From Smithella sp. UBA2180 (GTDB lineage: Bacteria > Desulfobacterota > Syntrophia > Syntrophales > Smithellaceae): a stretch of 12,299 nucleotides of DNA. Made by a program: the position numbers and the translations under genes. The DNA is taken from assembly GCA_002327415.1 (NCBI GenBank), contig DCVU01000070.1:1-12299 (forward strand), written 5' to 3'. The notes under the pieces were generated by a model. That model was not told the origin of the DNA and made no database searches. It worked only from the letters and a program-made list of their open reading frames with translations. This document shows, one piece after another, positions 6,271 to 12,299 of the stretch. Every line of letters starts with the position of its first letter. The first letter of the stretch is position 1.

Positions 6271-7590
6271 ATGCAGGCAAAACCAGTCATAGCAATTGTC
6301 GGCCGTCCCAATGTCGGCAAATCAACTCTCTTCAATAGAATTGCGGGAAAGCAAAAGGCCATTGTAATTGACGAGCCCGGCGCCACACGCGACCGCAACT
6401 ACATGGATTGTGTTTTCCGGGAAAAAGCTTTCACCCTGATCGATACCGGCGGATTTGAGCCGGCATCGGAAGAAAAAATCCTCGTGCAGATGCGTGAACA
6501 AAGCAATCTGGCCATTGAAGAAGCGGATGTAATTATTTTTTTAATGGATGGAAAAGACGGGCTTACCCATTCGGACATGGAAATTGCCAAACAACTAAGA
6601 GGCAAAGATAAAAATGTTTTTTATGTTGCCAATAAAGTTGACGGAGACCGTCACAAAGAAATGCTCACCGATTTTTACCGTCTGGGTATTGATGAGATTT
6701 ATCCGATTTCCGCTCAGCATGGCGCGGGGGTTGATGAACTCCTGACCATTATTACCGGTAATTTTACTGCGGTAGCAGAGGACAAAGATGAAGAAGACAT
6801 GCAAATCAAGATAGCCATCGTCGGCAAACCCAATGTGGGCAAGTCATCCCTAGTCAACCGAATCCTGGGCAAGGAAAGAAGCATTGCCAACCCTATTCCC
6901 GGCACAACACGCGATGCTATTGATATGCCGGTAAAGGTGCATGGTAAAAATTATCTGCTTATTGATACGGCGGGAATCCGCAGGAAAAGTAAAATCAGTA
7001 TGACCTTGGAAAAATACAGCGTTGTTCAAGCGCTCAAATCAATCAATCGCTGTGATATCGCGCTCGTATTAATTGATGCCGAAGATGGCCTGACCGATCA
7101 GGACACAAAGATTATCGGACTCGCTTATGAGCGGGGCAAAGCCTGCATCATCGTGGTAAATAAGTGGGATATGATTGAAAAGGATAACTCCACCGTGGGG
7201 AAATTTGTTGAGGATATTAAAGATAAAATTAAATTCATGGACTTTGCACCCATTATTTTTATCTCGGCAGTCACAGGACAACGCGCGCCGAAAATATTTG
7301 ACCTGATCGATAAAGTTTATGATCAATATACAAAGAGGATAGGCACCTCCCCTTTAAATGATCTGGTGGAAAAATCAGTGCAGCGAAACCCGATGGCGCG
7401 TTATCAGAACAGGCAGATGCATATTTCTTATGCAACCCAGACAGATATCAAACCACCCACTTTTGTCTTCTTTATCAGCAACACCAAAGGCATACATTTT
7501 TCTTACGAGCGATACCTGACCAATCAAATCCGCGAAACTTTCGGCTTTGACAGTGTGCCGCTGAAGCTTATTTTCCGTAAGAAGCGATAA
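6271..7590 (+). CDS. der: ribosome biogenesis GTPase Der (EngA)
   Basis: Der has two GTPase domains in tandem and acts in 50S subunit assembly. Domain 1 has GRPNVGKS (11-18), DTGG (58-61) and NKVD (121-124). Domain 2 has GKPNVGKS (185-192), DTAG (232-235) and NKWD (297-300). They are joined by an acidic linker (about 168-177, EDKDEED), and the C-terminal KH-like domain ends in LIFRKKR. The length of 439 aa is normal. AGAGGA lies ten bases before the ATG. It is the last clearly conserved gene of the rnc-radical SAM-era-der cluster; the next gene follows after 52 bases. Confidence 0.97.
   Translation: MQAKPVIAIVGRPNVGKSTLFNRIAGKQKAIVIDEPGATRDRNYMDCVFREKAFTLIDTGGFEPASEEKILVQMREQSNLAIEEADVIIFLMDGKDGLTHSDMEIAKQLRGKDKNVFYVANKVDGDRHKEMLTDFYRLGIDEIYPISAQHGAGVDELLTIITGNFTAVAEDKDEEDMQIKIAIVGKPNVGKSSLVNRILGKERSIANPIPGTTRDAIDMPVKVHGKNYLLIDTAGIRRKSKISMTLEKYSVVQALKSINRCDIALVLIDAEDGLTDQDTKIIGLAYERGKACIIVVNKWDMIEKDNSTVGKFVEDIKDKIKFMDFAPIIFISAVTGQRAPKIFDLIDKVYDQYTKRIGTSPLNDLVEKSVQRNPMARYQNRQMHISYATQTDIKPPTFVFFISNTKGIHFSYERYLTNQIRETFGFDSVPLKLIFRKKR
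7547..7574 (+). promoter_or_regulatory. possible internal promoter in the end of der
   Basis: TTGACA (7547-7552) and TATTTT (7569-7574) are 16 bases apart. It could start transcription near 7581 for the hydrolase at 7643. It lies in coding sequence for the conserved end of Der, so it may be chance. Confidence 0.22.
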
Positions 7591-7642
7591 ATTTATATCC
7601 CCAGCGAACGATGAATACTTTATCTTATAACTTGAGGCCCCA

Positions 7643-8440
7643 ATGGAACTGATAGCGGTTCGAGATCTTAAAATCTGCTGCGAGTCAATGGGAGATGGAT
7701 ATCCGATAGTTCTTATCATGGGGTTTACCGCCAATATGGACTGGTGGGACCCCGAATTGGTGGATGCGCTCTCCAGAAAATACCGCGTACTGATGTTCGA
7801 CAACCGCGGCTCCGGGCGTACGGTTACTCCCGATGAGGGAAAGTTCACCTGTGAAATGTTCGCCGACGACACGGTCGCATTGATGGACGCAAAGGAAATA
7901 AAGCGCGCTAATATACTGGGCATGTCTATGGGCGGATTGATTGCTCAGGAACTGACGCTTAAATATCCCGAAAGAGTAAACAATCTTATACTCGCCTGTA
8001 CTTTTTGCGGTGGACAGCACATGATTCAGGCAAGCGATGAAGTTATGAAAATCATGATGGATCGCAGCGGAGGACTTGACGGCCTTTTCGACAGAACACT
8101 TAAGCTGATGTTCACGAAAGACTTCCTTGATGCAAATCATGATTACGTAAATAATTTTAAGGAGCGCTATTTACGGGCACCCATCAGCGATGCAAACACT
8201 CTGCGTCAATTTATAGCCTGCGCAAAAGCCGACACCTATGATCGTCTGCCTGAAATTAAGAATCCCACCATGATTGCTACGGGCACCGATGACCATCTCA
8301 TTCCACCTCAGAATTCTCGGATACTTGCTGATCGCATTAACGGTGCGAAATTGATTGAATACAAGGGCTGCAGTCACGGCTTTATAAGTCAGGGGTACCA
8401 TGCTTTTATTAAAGATTTGTTAGATTTTATCGCGCTCTAA
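7643..8440 (+). CDS. alpha/beta fold hydrolase, 265 aa
   Basis: This is a full-size alpha/beta hydrolase. An oxyanion region IVLIMGFTANMDWW (22-35) and the 'MFDNRGSGRT' loop (51-60) precede the nucleophile elbow G93-M-S95-M-G-G. The acid is in GTDDHLIP (214-221, probably Asp217) and the histidine is His245 in CSHGF. The short segment at about 125-205 would be the lid. The sequence looks like the large esterase / proline iminopeptidase / 3-oxoadipate enol-lactonase group. That group cannot be divided by substrate from sequence alone, so I leave it unnamed. There is no signal peptide. TGAGG, about six bases before the ATG, is a good ribosome binding site. It may be the last gene of the der operon or have its own promoter. 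Confidence 0.88.
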   Translation: MELIAVRDLKICCESMGDGYPIVLIMGFTANMDWWDPELVDALSRKYRVLMFDNRGSGRTVTPDEGKFTCEMFADDTVALMDAKEIKRANILGMSMGGLIAQELTLKYPERVNNLILACTFCGGQHMIQASDEVMKIMMDRSGGLDGLFDRTLKLMFTKDFLDANHDYVNNFKERYLRAPISDANTLRQFIACAKADTYDRLPEIKNPTMIATGTDDHLIPPQNSRILADRINGAKLIEYKGCSHGFISQGYHAFIKDLLDFIAL

Positions 8441-8466
8441 CGCGATTGAGCAAATTGCTTTATTTC
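8429..8466 (+). terminator. possible transcription terminator after the 7643-8440 hydrolase
   Basis: ATCGCG (8429-8434), a six-base loop containing the stop codon, then CGCGAT (8441-8446) form a perfect six-pair hairpin. The AGCA/TGCT palindrome at 8449-8459 and TTATTT follow. There is no long T run, so strength is doubtful. The remaining 150 or so bases up to 8613 hold no gene or clear signal that I can see. Confidence 0.3.
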
Positions 8467-8613
8467 CCTGCGGTGTTTTTCTAGAATTCAAGATATACTG
8501 CCACATCTGAGTTACAAGCAGATACTTTTGGCCACAAATAGATATCGTTATCGTTGTTGATCTTTTACGTTTTCCCCTGGAATAACGGGTATACTTTCTT
8601 TAATGTTATCGCT

Positions 8614-9051
8614 TTAAACTACTTTTTTCTGACCCAAAAAAGACCTGAATTCTAATGTTATGGGAAGCCTGTCTTTCAATATTACGTCGGTATTGAATTT
8701 ATCCTTTATCGGCGCGGCAAGCATTCCGTCAATAGGTACCTTCCCATGCAACATGAAATAAAGAGGCACATCAAAAACACTATTAATTGGGAAAGGAAGA
8801 GACCCTTGAGGTTTGACAGCCAGTGTATCTTTAATATGGAAATCATGCTTTAAAGGAATTACACCTTTCACGGGTACATCCGTGTTTACACCAAGAATTT
8901 TAATGGTAACTTTGGTTTCAAAAGGGAACTCTGTTTTTATATTAATTTTTTCATCCGCATGAAACACATGATCAATGGGAATATGGAACGTGTGATCTAT
9001 TTGGTTATTGTAAGAAGCAAGTAATGTGTCCAAGATTGCCTTGACATCCAA
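8614..9051 (-). CDS. hypothetical beta-rich repeat-like protein, up to 145 aa
   Basis: I do not recognise a family. From about residue 17 on, the chain is a run of short alternating hydrophobic/polar strands separated by Pro or Gly. Recurring patterns are 'HxFHIPID', 'VPVKGVIPLKHDF', 'LPFPINSVFDVPL', 'KVPIDGML' and 'DVILKDRLPITL', suggesting loosely repeated beta hairpins. Similar runs of 'VPV' strands occur in proteobacterial proteins that have an N-terminal membrane anchor (from memory). Here no signal peptide or membrane segment is visible. The first residues (about 1-14) look helical. The start is weak: the first candidate is a TTG at 9051 without a Shine-Dalgarno. The TTG of codon 7, five bases after AAGG, is an alternative. 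It is divergent from the 9124 hydrolase, and its 5' end overlaps that gene's promoter. Confidence 0.55.
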   Translation of the reverse strand: MDVKAILDTLLASYNNQIDHTFHIPIDHVFHADEKINIKTEFPFETKVTIKILGVNTDVPVKGVIPLKHDFHIKDTLAVKPQGSLPFPINSVFDVPLYFMLHGKVPIDGMLAAPIKDKFNTDVILKDRLPITLEFRSFLGQKKVV

Positions 9052-9069
9052 GGCTAGATTTTTTATGAT
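9041..9069 (+). promoter_or_regulatory. near-consensus sigma-70 promoter for the third hydrolase gene
   Basis: TTGACA (9041-9046) matches the consensus fully. After exactly 17 bases comes TATGAT (9064-9069), five of six. Transcription would start at about 9076, on or next to the first in-frame ATG, leaving a 48-base leader to the ATG at 9124. It overlaps the first codons of the minus-strand gene at 8614-9051, so the two genes may interfere with each other. Confidence 0.7.
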
Positions 9070-9123
9070 TCAACCATGCAGGAGCAATGCCCCCTCAAAG
9101 AGCAAATCAAAGGCGAACTCAAA

Positions 9124-10002
9124 ATGGAATCGCTGATGATACCAGTCGATTCTACTGACAACCTTCATCTTAAACACATCTACATCAATCCAAATGGGCC
9201 TCCGATATTCATGCTTCACGGCTCTGTTGAGAACGGCCGAATCTTTTATTCAAACTCCGGCAGCGGGCTCGGGCCATATTTAGCAAAATACGGATACGAC
9301 GTATATGTGGGGGATTTGCGCGGAAGAGGTGAAAGTAAACCACATGTTAACAGGAATTCGAAGTATGGACAAACCGAGGCAATTACCGAGGACATACCGG
9401 CATTTATTGAAAAAATTATCTCTCTTCGCGGGAATACGCCACAGCGCTGGGTTTGCCACTCGTGGGGAGGGATTTTAACATCATCGCATCTGCTACGGTT
9501 TCCAAAATACCGCGAACTCGTAAAATCAATGGTTTACTTCGGATCAAAAAGAAGAGTAAGCGCCATCAATCCAACGAGAATTTTTCAAATCGATATCGTT
9601 TATACTTTCCTTGGCAGTTTATTAGTTCGTAAACACGGTTATTTCCCTTCATCCCGTTTTATGAGCGAGGATGAACCAGCGCTGACTCGCAAGGGCACAG
9701 CGGTTTGGTGCAGGACAAAGTCATGGATTGATATAATTGACGGTTTCGATTACGGAAAGGCAGCACAGGAGGTAGTGCTTCCGCCGACTTTGTATTTTGC
9801 AGCCATGAATGACCAATGTCTTGGACATCGAAAAGATGTGCTTTTAACCATAAATGAATCCGGAAAGCACGTATCAAAATATGTATTGCTTGGTAAAAAA
9901 TGTGGAAATCTTCACGACTATGATCACGTTACAATGCTTACACACCAGGACGCCGGAAAAGATCATTTCCCCATAGTGATCGATTGGCTCGCAAAATACT
10001 AA
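9124..10002 (+). CDS. alpha/beta fold hydrolase, lipase-like, 292 aa from this start
   Basis: Counted from the upstream ATG at 9076, the oxyanion strand is PPIFMLHGSVENG (42-54) and the loop GDLRGRGES is at 79-87. The nucleophile elbow is C127-H-S129-W-G-G, the probable acid is Asp246 in MNDQCLG, and the histidine is likely His284 in DYDHVTML. The chain has a lid of about 80 residues (155-235) rich in aromatic and basic residues. I chose the ATG at 9124 because AAAGG stands ten bases before it and the first hydrolase strand begins just after. The ATG at 9076 has no ribosome binding site and falls at the predicted transcription start. Using 9076 would add 16 residues (308 aa). There is no signal peptide. 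The substrate is unknown; acyl ester hydrolysis is the reasonable guess. Confidence 0.82.
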   Translation: MESLMIPVDSTDNLHLKHIYINPNGPPIFMLHGSVENGRIFYSNSGSGLGPYLAKYGYDVYVGDLRGRGESKPHVNRNSKYGQTEAITEDIPAFIEKIISLRGNTPQRWVCHSWGGILTSSHLLRFPKYRELVKSMVYFGSKRRVSAINPTRIFQIDIVYTFLGSLLVRKHGYFPSSRFMSEDEPALTRKGTAVWCRTKSWIDIIDGFDYGKAAQEVVLPPTLYFAAMNDQCLGHRKDVLLTINESGKHVSKYVLLGKKCGNLHDYDHVTMLTHQDAGKDHFPIVIDWLAKY

Positions 10003-10124
10003 CATGCAGAATACTTACTAATGAAATTCCTCCGGCCCCTGTCGTACAAAATCCCACTTATTGTTCTTGTGGTTTTAAAATAAATTTGCCAAAATAGTCG
10101 CGCAATTTCATGGAGGGTTATTTT

Positions 10125-12068
10125 TTGATTTACTTCCGTAACGTAAGTTTATCTTTTTTAGATAAAAAGCTGTTTGACAATATCAACTGGACGATTCATC
10201 CTAAAAGCCGCATAGGCCTTGTTGGAGATAACGGCACCGGCAAAACAACCCTGTTTCGGACAATACTGGATCAAGTCAATCCTGATTACGGAATGATAGA
10301 AATTCCCGGCAAAAAACAAAAAACATTCGGTTATCTGCCACAGGATCTGGTGGAGCTTGAATCTATCCCCTTAATAGATTTTCTCAAAAGAAAAAGCGGA
10401 ATTGCCGCTATTGAAGAATCCATCAGAGATTTGGAGTATAATTTATCGCGAATAAAACAAAACACGACTGAGTACAGTGAAATTTCCCAAAAATATTCTG
10501 ATGCACTGGCTCACTTCAGCGCTCTGGATGGCTATGCATTTGAGGCCAGAGCCAAACAGGTGCTTAAAGGTTTCGGTTTTAAAGAAAGCGACTTTGCTCA
10601 TAATTGCGATTTGTTTTCCGGCGGCTGGAAAATGCGTATTCTGCTGACATCGATTCTTCTCGCGAAGCCGGATATCATGCTTCTGGACGAACCGACAAAT
10701 CATCTGGATACGGAAAGCATGGAGTGGCTCGAATCTTATCTTAAGAATTACCCGGGAACAATTATCGTCATTTCTCATGATCGTTTCTTTCTCGATAAAA
10801 TCGCTCTGCAGATTGCCGAGCTTTCTTCCTGTAATATTCATATATATAAAGGCAACTATTCTTACTATTTAACCGAAAAAGATAGACGACACGCCGCCTT
10901 AAAAAAAGAAATGGAACTGCAAAAAGCGCAAATTAAAAAAATCGAAGAGTTTGTGGAACGATTCCGTTACAAAGCCACAAAAGCTTCTCAGGTGCAGAGC
11001 CGCGTTAAAATGCTGGAGAAATTTTCTGCGGTTACACTGGAAGCAAAAACTAAAAGCGTAAGCATGAAGTTTCCCGAAGGTAAAAAAAGTGCAAGGGAAG
11101 TGGTCAAGGTAACGGACATAGGACGTAGCTATGGAAACTTAAATGTATTTGAAAATCTTAACTTCACTTTATTCCGCGGTGATAAGGTGGCTTTTGTCGG
11201 TGTGAATGGCTCCGGTAAATCAACTTTATCCCGACTGCTCAGTCTTTCAGAACAGCCTTCCCACGGCTCCATAAAACATGGAGATGGCGTGAACATGGCT
11301 TTCTTTTCTCAAGAAAGCTCGCAAAACCTAAATTACGAAAAGACAATCTGGGAAGAAATAAATTCTGTACCGGCAAAGGCTTCTGATCAGGATAAACGCA
11401 ATCTTCTCGGCGCTTTTTTATTTTCTGGAGATGATATTCATAAACCGATTTCCATTCTTTCCGGCGGAGAAAAATCACGTCTTGCTCTTTTGAAAATTAT
11501 GCTTCTTGACACCAACTTTCTGATTCTTGATGAACCAACTAACCATCTTGATCTAAAGACTAAAGACATCTTTCAAGACGCTTTGATAAATTATCACGGC
11601 ACGTTAGCCATCGTTTCGCACGACCGCTATTTTCTGGATCATCTGGTCAATAAAGTATTCGAAATGAAGGACGGCACAATCAATTACTATAACGGCAATT
11701 ATTCATATTTTATCGAAAAACGCTTTCAGACAATAGCCTCAACCGAAAATGAAGAAACAGCACAGACTTCATCTAAGAATCAGGCGCTTAGAAACAAAGA
11801 AATAAAACGTTTGGAGGCTGAAGAACGAAATAAAGCTTATAAAAAAAGAGCCCCGCTGGAAAAAGAATTGTCAGCAATAGAAAAAAAAATCGCCTTGCTG
11901 GAAGCAAAGAAATCAGCACATGAAACGGCGTTGTGTGATCCGCAAACAAACAGGGATTCAGTGAAAATTAAAAAATTTAATCTGGAGCTAAAAAATATTA
12001 ACGCGGATTTGGAGAACTCCTACAATATTTGGACGGAAATTAATTCAAAACTGGGCGAGCTATCATAA
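10125..12068 (+). CDS. ABC-F family ATP-binding protein (YheS/Uup-type translation factor), 647 aa
   Basis: Two ABC ATPase domains sit on one chain with no membrane segment, as in ABC-F proteins that act on the ribosome. Domain 1 has Walker A GDNGTGKT (34-41), signature SGGWKMR (165-171) and Walker B LLDEPTNHLD (186-195). Domain 2 has GVNGSGKS (359-366), SGGEKS (446-451) and LILDEPTNHLD (466-476). The linker carries the tRNA-interaction segment FRYKATKASQVQSRVKMLEK (280-299), close to YheS. The last 100 residues are a charged coiled coil, as in YheS or Uup. The start is a TTG at 10125, because GGAGGG (10112-10117) is spaced 7 bases before it and MIYFRNVSLSF is the usual ABC-F opening. The ATG at 10110 would add five residues but has no ribosome binding site. 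It could be a housekeeping factor or a resistance-type ABC-F; the YheS-like linker favours housekeeping. Confidence 0.93.
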   Translation: MIYFRNVSLSFLDKKLFDNINWTIHPKSRIGLVGDNGTGKTTLFRTILDQVNPDYGMIEIPGKKQKTFGYLPQDLVELESIPLIDFLKRKSGIAAIEESIRDLEYNLSRIKQNTTEYSEISQKYSDALAHFSALDGYAFEARAKQVLKGFGFKESDFAHNCDLFSGGWKMRILLTSILLAKPDIMLLDEPTNHLDTESMEWLESYLKNYPGTIIVISHDRFFLDKIALQIAELSSCNIHIYKGNYSYYLTEKDRRHAALKKEMELQKAQIKKIEEFVERFRYKATKASQVQSRVKMLEKFSAVTLEAKTKSVSMKFPEGKKSAREVVKVTDIGRSYGNLNVFENLNFTLFRGDKVAFVGVNGSGKSTLSRLLSLSEQPSHGSIKHGDGVNMAFFSQESSQNLNYEKTIWEEINSVPAKASDQDKRNLLGAFLFSGDDIHKPISILSGGEKSRLALLKIMLLDTNFLILDEPTNHLDLKTKDIFQDALINYHGTLAIVSHDRYFLDHLVNKVFEMKDGTINYYNGNYSYFIEKRFQTIASTENEETAQTSSKNQALRNKEIKRLEAEERNKAYKKRAPLEKELSAIEKKIALLEAKKSAHETALCDPQTNRDSVKIKKFNLELKNINADLENSYNIWTEINSKLGELS

Positions 12069-12072
12069 TTTA

Positions 12073-12116
12073 ACACTGACGATTTATTAGTTTCAACCTC
12101 CGTCCAGTGTAGTTTT
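12073..12116 (+). terminator. possible terminator between the ABC-F and rubrerythrin-like genes
   Basis: ACACTGACG (12073-12081) pairs with CGTCCAGTGT (12101-12110) as nine base pairs with one bulged C and a 19-base loop. AGTTTT follows at 12111-12116. It begins five bases after the ABC-F stop. It overlaps the end of the convergent minus-strand gene, so it could serve both directions. Confidence 0.4.
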
Positions 12117-12299
12117 CTCCACGTTCTGATACCAGGATGCAGGATCTGTCAGAAATTCTTCCGTATCACGGAGAGAAAGAAAATGTTCCCGTTCGATACC
12201 GGCAATTAAATTAAAAAAAGCCTTCTCCTTGGGATCGGTGCTCCCCTCTTCCAATTTAGTATAAAGCGCCATACCCCTTGCTTCAAAATCAATTGCGGT
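12093..12299 (-). CDS. ferritin-like / rubrerythrin-type protein, C-terminal part (runs off the right edge)
   Basis: The reverse strand from the right edge is open for 68 codons to a TGA at 12095-12093. It reads AIDFEARGMALYTKLEEG, then KAFFNLIAGIEREHFLSL and ends WYQNVEKTTLDGG. The E-x-x-x-x-x-Y helix followed by the I-E-R-E-H helix is the second half of the ferritin-like di-iron bundle of rubrerythrin-family proteins, with Glu and His ligand candidates in FE and EREH. The earlier helices lie outside the window, and no C-terminal rubredoxin zinc finger follows. The protein ends right after the helix with a short tail, as in stand-alone ferritin-like proteins of anaerobes. A role in peroxide defence or iron handling is family inference. 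It is convergent with the ABC-F gene, 24 bases away. Confidence 0.75.
   Translation of the reverse strand, partial: TAIDFEARGMALYTKLEEGSTDPKEKAFFNLIAGIEREHFLSLRDTEEFLTDPASWYQNVEKTTLDGG

Noticed and set aside
7375..8401. Long minus-strand open frames opposite der and the 265-aa hydrolase (182, 151 and 76 codons)
   Set aside because: The plus-strand genes show complete GTPase and hydrolase motifs; the antisense peptides show no recognisable domain.
10003..10124. Possible terminator (CCAC/GTGG then TTTT near 10054-10076) and promoter (TTGTGG-17-CAAAAT) before the ABC-F gene
   Set aside because: The stem is only four pairs and the hexamers match the consensus poorly. I see nothing firm in this 122-base gap.
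1..12299. CRISPR arrays, tRNA genes, insertion sequences, attachment sites, long direct repeats
   Set aside because: None seen on reading both strands; the window is ordinary chromosomal sequence with mostly housekeeping and accessory genes.

Overview
This is a gene-dense, moderately AT-rich bacterial chromosome segment. The gene content suggests an anaerobic member of the former Deltaproteobacteria (Desulfobacterota, perhaps a Syntrophus/Smithella-type organism). The clues are an rnc / Elp3-like radical SAM / era / der cluster, a NIL-domain di-[4Fe-4S] ferredoxin, a DUF1015 protein, a remnant of a CCG-domain iron-sulfur protein and a rubrerythrin-like protein. This placement is inference from gene content; there is no rRNA or other phylogenetic marker, and I saw no tRNA, CRISPR array, insertion sequence or phage gene.

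Layout. Positions 1-644 (minus) hold the N-terminal two thirds or so of a DUF1015 protein that runs off the left edge. Divergent from it are a compact 160-aa alpha/beta hydrolase (737-1219) and a NIL/ferredoxin protein (1326-1736). Positions 1797-2100 (minus) carry what looks like a frameshifted C-terminal remnant of a CCG-domain protein. Next, on the minus strand, is a two-gene unit: a small two-helix membrane protein (3055-3405) followed by a membrane-anchored matrixin-type zinc metalloprotease with a long coiled coil inside it (2114-3028).

The core of the window is a plus-strand operon: rnc (RNase III), a radical SAM protein, era and der (3541-7590). It is an RNA-processing and ribosome-assembly cluster, and an alpha/beta hydrolase (7643-8440) follows it. 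RNase III cuts the rRNA precursor, Era acts on 30S assembly and Der on 50S assembly, so the radical SAM protein between them is a candidate RNA-modification enzyme.

The right third holds an unrecognised beta-rich protein (8614-9051, minus). Its 5' end overlaps a near-consensus promoter that drives a divergent third alpha/beta hydrolase (9124-10002). After that come an ABC-F translation factor of the YheS/Uup type (10125-12068) and, convergent with it, the last 68 codons of a rubrerythrin-like protein (12093-12299, minus, cut by the window edge).

The two ends of the window are cut genes. Several start codons need care: era and the ABC-F gene begin with TTG, and the third hydrolase probably starts at 9124 rather than at the first ATG. 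No complete new defence or mobile system is visible. The most unusual items are the coiled-coil matrixin with its small membrane partner, the divergent hydrolase/beta-protein pair with its embedded promoter, and the orphan NIL-ferredoxin.
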